64,000 bases of DNA from Sphaerisporangium rufum (GCF_016863395.1 NZ_BOOU01000053.1:124001-188000), one strand, 5' to 3'. Counted from the stretch's first letter, positions 34,571 through 42,725 are shown. Translations and numbers: made by a program. Notes: generated by a model from the sequence alone, not told the origin.

Positions 34571-34611
34571 TGCTTTACGCTACTTATATTGAATATAAGG
34601 TGCGTAAAGCA
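34571..34611. promoter_or_regulatory. 41-bp palindromic TetR operator
   Basis: Outer arms TGCTTTACGC (34571-34580) and GCGTAAAGCA (34602-34611) and inner arms CTTATATT (34583-34590) and AATATAAG (34592-34599) share one centre at 34591. Only the two base pairs between the arms fail to match. The AT-rich core also suits a -10 region. It sits exactly between the divergent TetR and membrane protein genes. Confidence 0.85.
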
Positions 34612-34625
34612 TGGAGGTTCCCCTG

Positions 34626-35333
34626 ATGCGCTTCTCCCGGATCGGCGGTGCGGCGGCGGTGGGGTTCGCCGTCACCATCGCGACCATCAACCTGATCATG
34701 GTTCCGGCCGGGCTGCCACCGGCGGGGACCGACGCCGGGCGCGCGGCCGCGTTCTTCGCCGCCGACGGACGCCTGGTCGGGGTGGCCAGCGCCCTGGCCC
34801 CGCTCGCCTGGATACTGGCGACCCTGTTCGGCGCGGCCGCCGTCACGGCGGTGCGGGAATCGGAACAGGCGCGGCAGGAGGCGTGGTCGCTGGTGGGTTT
34901 CGCCGGGGTGCTGCTGCAGAACCTCACCTTCGCCGGGGTGATCGCGGCCCGCCTGGCGCTGGCCAGGTCGGCGGGCGCCGGGCCGCAGGCGGCCGCCGCC
35001 CTTTGGGCCTGGCACGACGCGGCGTTCACGCTCAACGGCACCTTCCTGGCGATGGCGCTGGCCGGGCTGTCGGTGGCGGGCCTGCGCGCCGGGCTCATCC
35101 GGCCCTGGCTGGCGGCGCTCGGGGCGCTGGCGGCCGTCTTGCAGTTCACCTCGGCCTGCCTGGCCTTCCTGGTGATCGAGCGCGCCGGGCCGCTGGGGCT
35201 GGTGGGGCTGGCCGGCTGGCTGGCCTGGGTGGTGTGGCTGGTCGCCTACGGCCTGCGGCTGGCCGGGGCGCCCGCCGGGCCCGTTCAGCCAGGCGGGCCG
35301 GGCGGGCCGGCGGCCGGGCTCAGGCGGGGGTGA
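34626..35333 (+). CDS. Membrane protein under TetR control (DUF-type, about six helices)
   Basis: 235-aa integral membrane protein with about six hydrophobic helices (around 7-27, 54-74, 83-104, 120-140, 146-176 and 182-210) and no large soluble domain. I do not recognise the family. ATG 34626 is preferred because GGAGG (34613-34617) lies nine bases upstream; an in-frame ATG at 34611 falls within the palindrome. It is directly controlled, by position, by the divergent TetR regulator. The C-terminus is a Gly/Pro/Ala run that overlaps the end of the convergent STAS gene by 14 bases. Confidence 0.75.
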   Translation: MRFSRIGGAAAVGFAVTIATINLIMVPAGLPPAGTDAGRAAAFFAADGRLVGVASALAPLAWILATLFGAAAVTAVRESEQARQEAWSLVGFAGVLLQNLTFAGVIAARLALARSAGAGPQAAAALWAWHDAAFTLNGTFLAMALAGLSVAGLRAGLIRPWLAALGALAAVLQFTSACLAFLVIERAGPLGLVGLAGWLAWVVWLVAYGLRLAGAPAGPVQPGGPGGPAAGLRRG

Positions 35334-35667
35334 TGGCGGCGCGGGCCTGCTCGGCGGTGGCGTAGGTGGGGAAGGCCTCGGCCAGGCCGATGAGGCGGAA
35401 GATGCGCTCCACCCGCGCATTGACCCCGGCCAGCGCCAGGTCGCCCCGGCGCGCGGCCATCACCCGGCGCGCGCCGAGCAGGACGCTGATGCCGGTGGAG
35501 TCGCAGAACGACAGCCCGGTCAGATCGATGATCAGCTGCCGGCAGCCGCAGGTGTAGGCGTCGTCCAGGGCCTGCTGCAGGTGGGGGGCGCCGCCGTGGT
35601 CGAGCTCGCCGGCCAGGGTCAGGGTGCGCACCGGGCCGGCGGTCTCGACGTCAACGGTGAGATTCAC
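35320..35667 (-). CDS. Anti-sigma factor antagonist (STAS domain, SpoIIAA/RsbV type)
   Basis: 115-aa single STAS domain. The phosphorylatable Ser57 lies in LSFCDSTGISVLL, the canonical site that the partner anti-sigma kinase phosphorylates. When unphosphorylated it binds the kinase and frees the sigma factor. An anti-sigma kinase-like gene lies 100 bases upstream on the same strand, so they form a partner-switch pair. No SigB/SigF-type sigma gene is present in the window, so the target is elsewhere. Confidence 0.92.
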   Translation of the reverse strand: MNLTVDVETAGPVRTLTLAGELDHGGAPHLQQALDDAYTCGCRQLIIDLTGLSFCDSTGISVLLGARRVMAARRGDLALAGVNARVERIFRLIGLAEAFPTYATAEQARAAITPA

Positions 35668-35767
35668 GAGGGGTGACCTCCGTGCGGGGCGGGGCCGGCC
35701 CGGGCGGTGGCCGGCCGTGGGGTCTACGGTGCGGGACGGGATGCGGGGTGCGGGTGCGGGGCGGCGG

Positions 35768-36238
35768 TCAACGATGCGGTCGGCGGCCGTAGGACTGGCG
35801 CAGCCGGACGGCGGCCCCGCCGGGTTCGTTGATGATCTCCACCTCGTCGCAGAGCTGGTGCATCAGCCACAGGCCGCGGCCGCGCAGGGTGGCCGCGCCG
35901 GGGTCGCCGGCGGCCGCGTGGGCGGGGCGCAGCTCGCCCAGGCAGTCGTGCACCTCGACGGTGACCTGCCTGTCGTCGTGCCAGGCCTGGACGTGCCCCT
36001 TGCCGTAGGCGTGGTCCAGGACGTTGGCGGCGGCCTCGTTGACGGCCAGCACCAGGTCCTGCAGCGGGATGCCGTCCAGCCCGGCCTCGAAGGCGTAGTC
36101 GCGGACGCGGTGGCGCAGGGCGCTGAGGTCGTCGGTGATCGGCCAGTACGCGGACGTCGGCTCAGTGCCACCCACCGGTATCCTCCCCAGCAGCGAGCCG
36201 TCCACCCCGGCGCCAGTCCACCCCATCGCGACGACCAT
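35768..36238 (-). CDS. Anti-sigma factor serine kinase (RsbW/SpoIIAB-like HATPase)
   Basis: 156-aa GHKL ATPase. The N-box reads LAVNEAAANVLDHAYG (Glu68, Asn72), and the G-box region reads LRGRGLWLMHQLCDEVEI. These small HATPase_c_2 proteins hold a sigma factor inactive and phosphorylate the STAS antagonist. ATG 36238 is chosen; ATG 36226 four codons later is possible. It is part of a same-strand run with the STAS, NUDIX and WrbA genes. The insertion GELRPAHAAAGDPGAATLRG between the boxes is the ATP-lid. Confidence 0.9.
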   Translation of the reverse strand: MVVAMGWTGAGVDGSLLGRIPVGGTEPTSAYWPITDDLSALRHRVRDYAFEAGLDGIPLQDLVLAVNEAAANVLDHAYGKGHVQAWHDDRQVTVEVHDCLGELRPAHAAAGDPGAATLRGRGLWLMHQLCDEVEIINEPGGAAVRLRQSYGRRPHR

Positions 36239-36321
36239 AATGCCTGCCCGCCCCTTCCCGCGCCCGCGCGGGTGGTTCACGGCCGGCCGGCGGCCGGTGA
36301 GCGGGTGCGGGCCGCCGGCGG

Positions 36322-36867
36322 TCAGGCGGTGCGCTCGTGCAGCAGGAGCAGGGTGTAGGCGGCGATCGAGCAGGAGTCGGAGATCGCGCCGGTGCGGATC
36401 ATGTCCTCCAGTTCGGCGCGGCCGACGCGGCGCTGGCGCATGTCCTGCTCGGTGAGCTCGCGGTCGGCCGGGCCCGGCGTCAGGCCGGTGGCCAGGTAGA
36501 CGTGGAAGCCCTGGTCGGTGGTGCCGTGGGCGTTGTCCAGCCGGCCCAGGTGCCGCAGGTGGGCGGCGCGCAGGCCGGTCTCCTCGGCCAGCTCGATACG
36601 GGCCTCCTGTTCGGGGCCGGCGGCGGTGGCGTTGCCCTGGGGGAAGCTCCACGAGCGGCGGCCGATCGGGTAGCGGTACTCCTCCACCAGGTGGAAGCCG
36701 TCGCCGTCGGCCGGGATGACCAGCACGAAGTCGGGTTTGACGACGTAGCCGTAGATGCCTTGGGATCCGTCGGGCCGGGCGATGCGGTCCTCGCGCACGG
36801 TCATCCAGGCGTTGGAGTAGACGACCGTGGACGACAGCCGCCGGATGTCGGGACGGGCACCGGTCAT
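36322..36867 (-). CDS. NUDIX hydrolase (ADP-ribose pyrophosphatase-like)
   Basis: 181-aa NUDIX-fold hydrolase. The NUDIX box appears as GNATAAGPEQEARIELAEETGL: the EE-x-x-G core is kept, but the Arg of the usual REL is Ile and the first Glu is shifted, so the box is slightly irregular. The N-terminal beta-strand domain (VVYSNAWMTVREDRIARPDG...) and SWSFPQGN are typical of ADP-ribose/nucleoside diphosphate sugar pyrophosphatases. ATG 36867 is chosen (ATG 36879 possible). It lies between the WrbA and anti-sigma genes on the same strand. Confidence 0.85.
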   Translation of the reverse strand: MTGARPDIRRLSSTVVYSNAWMTVREDRIARPDGSQGIYGYVVKPDFVLVIPADGDGFHLVEEYRYPIGRRSWSFPQGNATAAGPEQEARIELAEETGLRAAHLRHLGRLDNAHGTTDQGFHVYLATGLTPGPADRELTEQDMRQRRVGRAELEDMIRTGAISDSCSIAAYTLLLLHERTA

Positions 36868-36902
36868 GGCGCCGATCATAGGGGCGGGTGTGCCGGGCGC
36901 GC

Positions 36903-37517
36903 TCACCGCCGGTCGCGGCGGCCCGCCTTGAGCGCCGCGGCGACCTCCACGGCGCGGGCGGCCTGGTGGCGGGCCGCCCGCCGGGCCACCTCGCCGGGCG
37001 GGCCGTCCCCGGCCACGTGCGAGGTGCCGTAGGGGTTGCCCGACTCGAACTGCACCGGGTCGGTGTAACCGGGCGGGACGATGATGCCGCCCCAGTGGTA
37101 GAAGGTGTTGGCCAGCGCCAGCAGCGTGGACTCCTGCCCGCCGTGCGCGGTGTTGCTGGCGGTGAAGGCCGAGTACACCTTGCCGGCGAGTTCTCCGGCG
37201 GCCCACAGCGGGCCGGTGGTCTCCATGAACGCCCTGAGCGCGGCGGCGGGATTGCCGAACCGGGTGGGGGTGCCGAACAGCACCACATCGGCCCAGGCCA
37301 GATCGTCCAGGGCGGCCTCGCTGATGTGGGCGGTGTCGCGCACGTGCCGGCTCCAGGCGGGCACGGCGTCGATGACCGCGGCCGGGAGGAGTTCTGGGAC
37401 CTTGCGCAGCCGCACCTGCGCGCCGGCCTTCTCGGCCCCCTCGGCGGCGGCCAGCGCCAGGGCGTGCACGGTGCCGGTGGCGCTGTAGTGGATGATCGTG
37501 ACGTGGACGGGGTCCAT
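36903..37517 (-). CDS. wrbA: NAD(P)H:quinone oxidoreductase, WrbA family
   Basis: 204-aa flavodoxin-like quinone reductase. The FMN phosphate loop SATGTVHALA at 12-21, the GTPTRFGNPAAALRAFMETTG segment and FTASNTAHGGQESTLLAL are WrbA signatures. It reduces quinones by two electrons, avoiding semiquinone radicals. ATG 37517 follows an AGGAAC ribosome site. It is the first gene of a same-strand run with NUDIX, anti-sigma kinase and antagonist genes, which suggests a stress response context. Confidence 0.93.
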   Translation of the reverse strand: MDPVHVTIIHYSATGTVHALALAAAEGAEKAGAQVRLRKVPELLPAAVIDAVPAWSRHVRDTAHISEAALDDLAWADVVLFGTPTRFGNPAAALRAFMETTGPLWAAGELAGKVYSAFTASNTAHGGQESTLLALANTFYHWGGIIVPPGYTDPVQFESGNPYGTSHVAGDGPPGEVARRAARHQAARAVEVAAALKAGRRDRR

Positions 37518-37657
37518 GGTCGCTCGTTCCTGCCTTCGCGGGTCGGGGTCGCCGGCGCCACCGGGGGAGGTGGGGACCGGCTGATCGTCTCTGGTCGCAC
37601 CGGTAGGACGATCCGGCCGGGCGGAATGTGAGGCGCCGGCCGCCGCGCGGGCGGATG

Positions 37658-38416
37658 TCAGGCGGCGCGGACGGTGACGCCGGCCGCCACCAGGGCGGCG
37701 GCGGCCTCGGCGGGGACCCCGGTGTCGGTGACGACGGCGTGCAGGGCGGCGACCGGGGCGACGAAGGCCAGGGCGGTGCGCGACAGCTTGGCGGATTCGG
37801 TGACGGCGATGACGCGGCGCGCCGAGGCCATGGCGGCGCGCTTGACGGCGGCGTCGTCCAGGTCGTGGGCGGTCAGGCCGTCGGCGGCCGCCAGCCCGCA
37901 GCAGCCGATGACCGCGGTGTCGAAGCGCAGCGCCGACAGCGACGCCTCGGTCAGCGGGCCGGTGAGGGCCAGCTCGCCGGGGCGGGGCCGGCCGCCGGGG
38001 ACCAGCAGGGTGATCGCCGGGGCGCCGGTGAGGGCGTTGACCGCGTGCAGGGACAGCGGGGCGACGGTCAGCCGGCGGTGGGCCAGCGCCCGGGCGACCT
38101 CCAGGCAGGTGGTGCCGCTGTCCAGGACGATCGACTCGCCGTCGGCGATCAGGGCGGCGGCCTCGGCGGCGATGCGCCGCTTGGCCTCCAGGCCGTCGCG
38201 GGCGCGCAGCGCGAAGGGGGGTTCCTCGCCGCGCAGCAGCAGGCTGCGGGCGCCGCCGCGGTAGCGCTCCACCACGCCCTGGGCGGCCAGGGCGTCCAGG
38301 TCGCGGCGGATGGTCATCTCCGAGGCGCCGGTGAGCGCGGCCAGTTCGGCGACGCCGGCGTGGCCGGCCTCGCGGACGGCGTCGGTGATCTGTCGGAGTC
38401 GATCGGTACCTGCCAT
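37658..38416 (-). CDS. DeoR-family repressor
   Basis: 252-aa sugar-metabolism-type repressor. The N-terminal helix-turn-helix reads RLRQITDAVREAGHAGVAELAALTGASEMTIRRDLDALAAQGVVERYRGGA, and the C-terminal DeoRC sensor domain starts near EPPFALRA and contains DSGTTCLEVARAL and VIGCCGLAAADGLTAHD. Phosphorylated sugars are the usual effectors. ATG 38416 is taken; ATG 38425 is possible. It is divergent from an MFS transporter gene, with a perfect inverted repeat between them, and probably represses that transporter. Confidence 0.92.
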   Translation of the reverse strand: MAGTDRLRQITDAVREAGHAGVAELAALTGASEMTIRRDLDALAAQGVVERYRGGARSLLLRGEEPPFALRARDGLEAKRRIAAEAAALIADGESIVLDSGTTCLEVARALAHRRLTVAPLSLHAVNALTGAPAITLLVPGGRPRPGELALTGPLTEASLSALRFDTAVIGCCGLAAADGLTAHDLDDAAVKRAAMASARRVIAVTESAKLSRTALAFVAPVAALHAVVTDTGVPAEAAAALVAAGVTVRAA

Positions 38417-38440
38417 GCCTTGCATTGAACACGAGCCATG

Positions 38441-38461
38441 TGCGAAAGACAACATTTCGCA
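38441..38461. promoter_or_regulatory. DeoR-type operator (inverted repeat)
   Basis: Arms TGCGAAA (38441-38447) and TTTCGCA (38455-38461) are perfect, with a seven-base spacer GACAACA. It lies in the 73-base gap between the divergent DeoR and MFS genes. Confidence 0.7.
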
Positions 38462-38489
38462 ATACCGGATTGTTCGATAGGTTCGCGGT

Positions 38490-39668
38490 ATGGACAGATC
38501 TCTGCGCGCCGCCCGCCTGGCCACCTTCGCCTACTTCGCCGTGAACGGCTGCCTGCTGGGAATGTGGGTGGTGCACATCCCGGGCATCGAGCTGCGGGCG
38601 GGGATCGACCACGCGGTGCTGGGCCCGTTGCTGCTGCTGCTCGGCGCGGGGGCGGTGGCGGGGATGCGGGCCGTCGGCCCGCTCACCGACCGGTTCGGCC
38701 CGCGGGTGGTCGTCCCGGTCGCCGCGGCGCTGTGCTGCGCGGCGGCGGTGCTGCCGGGCCTTTCGGTGAGCGGCTGGACGCTCGGGGCGGCGCTGCTGGT
38801 GTTCGGGCTCGGCAACGGTTGCCTGGACGTGAGCATGAACGCCCACGCGGTGCTGGTGGAGCGTGGCTACCGGCGGCCGGTCATGTCCGCCTTCCACGCC
38901 GTGTTCTCCCTGGGCGGGCTGCTGGCCTCGCTGGTGGCCGCCCGCACGCTCAGCTGGGGGTGGAGCCCGGCGACGACGCTTTCGGTGACCGCGGCGGCCG
39001 GGTTGGTGGTCACGCTGGCGGCGGCCCGGGCGCTGCTGCCCGGCGGCGGGACCGGCGCGCCGCCGGCGGCGGGCGGCGGGCGGCGGCGCCCGCCGCGGCG
39101 GATCTGGGCGCTGGCCGCCCTCGCCTTGATGATCATGATGTGCGAGGGCGTGGCCAACGACTGGAGCGCGCTGCACCTGCGGCGGGTGCTGGAGGCGCCG
39201 GAGGCCACCGCCGCCCTGGCGTTCGGCGCCTTCTCCACCGCGATGACCGCCGGCAGGCTGGTGGCCGACCGGGTGACCGGGCGCTTCGGGCCGGTGGCGG
39301 TGGTGCGCTACGGCGCCGCGGCCGCAGCCGCCGGGCTGGCGGCTGCGGCGCTGTCGCCGTGGGTGGCGCCGGCGCTGGCCGGCTGGGCGGTGTTCGGAGC
39401 GGGGCTGGCCGGGTGCGTCCCCCAGCTGTTCAGCGCCGCCGGGCACGCCGACCCCGCCGCGGCCGCGGTCAACGTCTCCCGGGTCGCCGGGCTGGGCTAT
39501 CTCGGCATGCTCGCCGGTCCCGCCGTCATCGGGCCGCTGACCCATCTGATGCCGCTGAACCTCACCTTCTTCCTGCCGGTGGCGCTGTGCGCGACCGCCG
39601 CGGTCGCGGCCGGGGTGCTGCGGCCGGCGCCGGCCGGCGCGCCGCGGCCGGCCGCCGAGACGGTGTGA
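38490..39668 (+). CDS. MFS transporter (12-helix)
   Basis: 392-aa major facilitator. Twelve hydrophobic helices in two bundles are separated by a Gly/Ala/Arg-rich loop at about 184-205. The loop 2-3 motif appears as GPLTDRFGPR at about 63-72 and helix 4 as NGCLDVSMNAHAV, similar to FucP/YbjJ-like sugar or unknown-solute carriers. ATG 38490 is used. Regulation by the divergent DeoR repressor points to a sugar-related substrate. The stop at 39666-39668 is followed by tandem repeats. Confidence 0.88.
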   Translation: MDRSLRAARLATFAYFAVNGCLLGMWVVHIPGIELRAGIDHAVLGPLLLLLGAGAVAGMRAVGPLTDRFGPRVVVPVAAALCCAAAVLPGLSVSGWTLGAALLVFGLGNGCLDVSMNAHAVLVERGYRRPVMSAFHAVFSLGGLLASLVAARTLSWGWSPATTLSVTAAAGLVVTLAAARALLPGGGTGAPPAAGGGRRRPPRRIWALAALALMIMMCEGVANDWSALHLRRVLEAPEATAALAFGAFSTAMTAGRLVADRVTGRFGPVAVVRYGAAAAAAGLAAAALSPWVAPALAGWAVFGAGLAGCVPQLFSAAGHADPAAAAVNVSRVAGLGYLGMLAGPAVIGPLTHLMPLNLTFFLPVALCATAAVAAGVLRPAPAGAPRPAAETV

Positions 39669-39680
39669 CCGGCCCGCACC

Positions 39681-39720
39681 GCGCCGGCCCGCGCCGGCCC
39701 GCGCCGGCCCGCGCCGGCCC
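39681..39720. repeat. Four-copy decamer tandem repeat
   Basis: GCGCCGGCCC occurs four times in perfect tandem, flanked by a near copy on the left. A second, unrelated 12-mer, AGGTCACGCCGC, is present twice in tandem at 39751-39774. Both lie in the 115-base gap between the MFS stop and the convergent TetR gene end. They could act together as transcription termination structures. Confidence 0.9.
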
Positions 39721-39783
39721 GCACCGCCGCCCGCGGTCGGTCCGCGGCCCAGGTCACGCCGCAGGTCACGCCGCGGGGCGTGC

Positions 39784-40614
39784 TCAGGCCGGCCCGGCGG
39801 CGCGGCGGTCGATGAGCACGCCGAGCCCGTCCAGGACGCGTTCCAGGCCGAACCGGTAGGCGTGGCCGGGGTCGACGGCGGCGTTGTGCGCGGCACCCGC
39901 CGCCGCACCGACCCGGGTGGCGATGGGGTGGCGCTCGGCGTCGTACACCCGGGCCAGCAGCGGCCCGGCGATCGCCCACCACTGCTCGTCGCTGAGCGCG
40001 CCCTGCCCCGTGGCGGCCCGGGCGTCGGCGGCCAGCCGGGCCGAGGCCTGCACGAACCCCAGCAGGTAGGTGAGCGCGTCGTCCATCTCGACGTCGTGCA
40101 GGCCGAGGCCGTCCAGTGCGCTCAGCTCGTGGTCGTACTTGGCGATCAGGCCGGGGCCGAGCGGCGGGCGGCCGGTGGCCACCGAGAGCATCCACGGATG
40201 CTGCCGGTACATGGCCATGTTGGCGTCGGCGACGGCGCGCACCCGCTCGCGCCAGGGCAGCGCCGACAGGGCGGGGCGGGGGACCTGACCGAAGACGGTG
40301 TCCAGCATGAGATCCAGCAGCTCGGCCTTGCCCGGCACGTAGGTGTACAGCGACATGGCGCCCACGCCGAGCCGCTGGGCGACCCGCCGCATGGTGAGCG
40401 CCGCCAGCCCTTCGGCGTCGGCGACCGCGATGGCCGCGGCCACCACCTCCTCCACCGTCAGCCCCTGGCGCGGGCCGCGCCCGGCGGGCCGCGCCCCGGG
40501 CGTCCGCCAGAGCAGCTCCAGGGTGCGCGCCGGATCGCCGGCGCCGCTGCGGTCGGTTCCGGTCGGCACCGGCGGAGTCGGCGAGGCGGGCGGCGTGGGC
40601 GAGGTCGGCGGCAC
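39784..40614 (-). CDS. TetR-family regulator (TetR_C class)
   Basis: 276-aa regulator with an unusually long Pro/Thr/Ser-rich N-terminus (about 48 residues) before the helix-turn-helix TVEEVVAAAIAVADAEGLAALTMRRVAQRLGVGAMSLYTYVPGKAELLDLM. The C-terminal domain resembles the tetracycline repressor ligand fold (ANMAMYRQHPWM; YLLGFVQASARLA). The GTG at 40614 follows AGAGGA. It is divergent from the DUF1062 gene across a 396-base gap that carries palindromes. Effector unknown. Confidence 0.88.
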   Translation of the reverse strand: MPPTSPTPPASPTPPVPTGTDRSGAGDPARTLELLWRTPGARPAGRGPRQGLTVEEVVAAAIAVADAEGLAALTMRRVAQRLGVGAMSLYTYVPGKAELLDLMLDTVFGQVPRPALSALPWRERVRAVADANMAMYRQHPWMLSVATGRPPLGPGLIAKYDHELSALDGLGLHDVEMDDALTYLLGFVQASARLAADARAATGQGALSDEQWWAIAGPLLARVYDAERHPIATRVGAAAGAAHNAAVDPGHAYRFGLERVLDGLGVLIDRRAAGPA

Positions 40615-40882
40615 GGCGTCATCCTCTCATCGGGAGGCCGCCGCCGGGCCGAGGCCCCGGGCCGGTGCGCGACGAGTTCCGCGGGCCGGCCCCTGAGGTG
40701 CGGCACGACCGGCCCGCACCATGGGCGGTCACCGCGCCGGGCGGGCACCGCCGCCTGCCCCAAAGGGCGCCGGCGGCGCGGCCGAAAACCGGTTGAGCCG
40801 GCCGTGCGCGCTCCCGTAGGTTGCCTGCGACCCATCGCAATCGAGGACAGAGGACAACACGGCGTGACCCCGCCTGCTCGAC

Positions 40883-41001
40883 AGATCTGACACCTTTCTC
40901 CGCTCACCCGTGGCCGGCGCCGCCGGCCCTGCCGGGTCGCCTTCGCGCGCCCGGGTCAAACGGCGTTTGAGGCCGCGCGTAATCGGCCTCGTGTCAGATC
41001 T
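40883..41001. promoter_or_regulatory. Inverted repeats in the TetR/DUF1062 intergenic gap
   Basis: AGATCTGACAC (40883-40893) and its exact reverse complement GTGTCAGATCT (40991-41001) lie 97 bases apart; the right copy is nine bases from the DUF1062 start. Between them is a second perfect palindrome, TCAAACG-G-CGTTTGA (40956-40970). The rest of 40615-41010 holds no credible gene. These are candidate sites for the divergent TetR protein. Confidence 0.6.
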
Positions 41002-41010
41002 AGAGAGATC

Positions 41011-41571
41011 ATGTCTTCACAACCTCATACCGTGCCGCCCTGGGTCGTCCGCCGGACCAGGCCGCCGCTGCTGTCACTGCGCTGCGTGGACTGCGGGTCG
41101 CAGTCGGCCACCGCCGGCGAGGGCAGGTTCCGGGTCAACGCCAACGGCAGGCTGCTGGACGTGTGGCTGCTGGTCGGCTGCGTGTCCTGCGACCGGACCA
41201 GCAAGCTCACCGTGCACGAACGGGTACCGGTCAGGTCCCTGGATCCGGCCGAGCTGCACGGCTACCTCGTCAACGATCCGCGACCGGTGGCCGCCCTGCT
41301 GCTGGACCCGCTGTTCGCCCGGCGCAACCGCTTCACCCTGGACTGGACGGGTGCCTGGCGGCTGGAGGCCACGCCGGTCCGGCTCGACCAGGCCTGGCCG
41401 GTCCAGGTGGCGGTCGTCTTCGCCGATCCGGTGCCGGTGCGCCCGGATCGGCTCATCGCCCGCGGGCTCGGCCTCAGCAGGAACGAGGTGTCGCGCCGGA
41501 TCAAGTGCGAGGTCCCGCCGCGCCGGACGAGGAACACCGGATTCACCTTCACCCTGTTGCCCGGTGACTAG
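41011..41571 (+). CDS. DUF1062-family zinc-ribbon-like protein
   Basis: 186-aa soluble protein I recognise as DUF1062. Two CxxC pairs, Cys25/Cys28 (RCVDCGS) and Cys57/Cys60 (GCVSCDR), probably bind one zinc ion, with the characteristic FRVNANGRLLDVWLL between them. The C-terminus contains LSRNEVSRRIKCE, which resembles a helix-turn-helix or S4-like RNA-binding segment. Function is unknown in the family. ATG 41011 is preceded by an AGAGAG run, and the gene is probably regulated by the inverted repeats just upstream. Confidence 0.8.
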   Translation: MSSQPHTVPPWVVRRTRPPLLSLRCVDCGSQSATAGEGRFRVNANGRLLDVWLLVGCVSCDRTSKLTVHERVPVRSLDPAELHGYLVNDPRPVAALLLDPLFARRNRFTLDWTGAWRLEATPVRLDQAWPVQVAVVFADPVPVRPDRLIARGLGLSRNEVSRRIKCEVPPRRTRNTGFTFTLLPGD

Positions 41572-41786
41572 CCGGACGCGGGGGATGTGACCGGGGCCGG
41601 GGCGGGCCACCTGGCCGGCTCCGGCCGCATCCCCGCGTGCGGGCGGCGGCCCCGCGCGGGTCGCATCCGATCAACCGCCATAGGACCGGCGGGGAGGCCT
41701 GACCCGGCGGCCGCCCCGCACCTGGCGATCATGGTCGAGGACGGGTCCACGCACGCGGTGCCGATCGTCCCCCGGGGCCGGGGCCG

Positions 41787-42725
41787 TCAGCCGCCGTCCG
41801 GGGCGAGGGACGACAGGGCTGCCATCTCCTGGGCGGTGAGGCGCAGCGCGCCGGCGGCCACGTTGGCGGCCAGGTGCTCGGGGTCGCCGGTGCCCGGGAT
41901 CGCCAGCACGTGCGGGCCCTGGTGCAGGGTCCAGGCCAGCCGGACCTGCGCGGGGGTGGCGCCGTGCGCGCGGGCGACCGCGAGCACCGCCTCCTCCTCC
42001 GCGCCGCCGCCGGCCCGGTCCGCGCCGGCCTCGCGTCCGGCGCCGGCGATCGCGAAGAACGGGACGAAGGCGACGCCCTGCGCGCCGCAGGAGCGCAGGA
42101 ACTCCCGGTCGGCGGCGGGCGCGCCCAGGCCGTAGGGGTTCTGCACGCACACCACCGGCGCGATGGCCTGGGCCTCGGCCAGCTGGGCGGGCGTGACGTT
42201 GGACACCCCGAGCTGCCGGACGAGCCCGGCCGCGCGCAGGTCCGCCAGCGCGCCGAAGTGCTCGGCGATCGACTCCGACCCCCGCTTGGCCGGGACGCGC
42301 AGGTTCACCAGGTCCAGGTGGTCGCGGCCCAGCTGGCGCAGGTTCTCCTCGACCTGGCCGCGCAGTTGCTGCGGGGTGGCCCACCACCACTCGCCGGAGG
42401 GGTGGCGGCCGGGCCAGACCTTGGTCGCGATGACCAGGCCGTCGGGGTAGGGGGGCAGGGCCCGGTTGATCAGCTCGTTGGCCGAGCGCAGCGAGGAGAA
42501 GTAGAAGGCGGCGGTGTCGATGTGGTCGACGCCCAGCTCGACCGCGCGGCGCAGCACGGTGATCGACCGCTGCCGGTCGCTCGGCGCGCCGAGATGGAAG
42601 GCGGCGCTGCCGGTGAGCCGCATCGCGCCGAGCCCGATCCGGTTGACGGTCAGGTCGCCGAGCCGCCAGGTGCCCGCGGCGTCCGCGGTGACGGTCGTGG
42701 TGGGGTGCGCGCGCACGTCTGACAT
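41787..42725 (-). CDS. Aldo/keto reductase (YdbC-like)
   Basis: 312-aa AKR-fold oxidoreductase. Asp70 (DHIDTAAFYF), Tyr75 and Lys102 (ATKVWPG) of the catalytic tetrad are present; the fourth residue, normally His, is Arg143 in DLVNLRVP, as in YdbC-type pyridoxal reductases. The NADPH-site motifs near the end (IPGTGDPEHLAANVAA) are clear. ATG 42725 follows AAGGAG. It is a single gene, divergent from the ECF sigma gene at 42987. A Gly/Glu-rich insertion (AGADRAGGGAEEE) lies before the last helices. Confidence 0.92.
   Translation of the reverse strand: MSDVRAHPTTTVTADAAGTWRLGDLTVNRIGLGAMRLTGSAAFHLGAPSDRQRSITVLRRAVELGVDHIDTAAFYFSSLRSANELINRALPPYPDGLVIATKVWPGRHPSGEWWWATPQQLRGQVEENLRQLGRDHLDLVNLRVPAKRGSESIAEHFGALADLRAAGLVRQLGVSNVTPAQLAEAQAIAPVVCVQNPYGLGAPAADREFLRSCGAQGVAFVPFFAIAGAGREAGADRAGGGAEEEAVLAVARAHGATPAQVRLAWTLHQGPHVLAIPGTGDPEHLAANVAAGALRLTAQEMAALSSLAPDGG

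Noticed and set aside
39681-39720. Tandem decamer array considered as a CRISPR-like array
   Set aside because: Units are contiguous, without spacers, and only 10 bp long; no cas genes are near.
36903-39908. One continuous 1001-codon minus-strand frame
   Set aside because: Only the 204-codon WrbA part is real. The upstream part runs over the DeoR and MFS genes as low-complexity Arg/Pro/Gly sequence.
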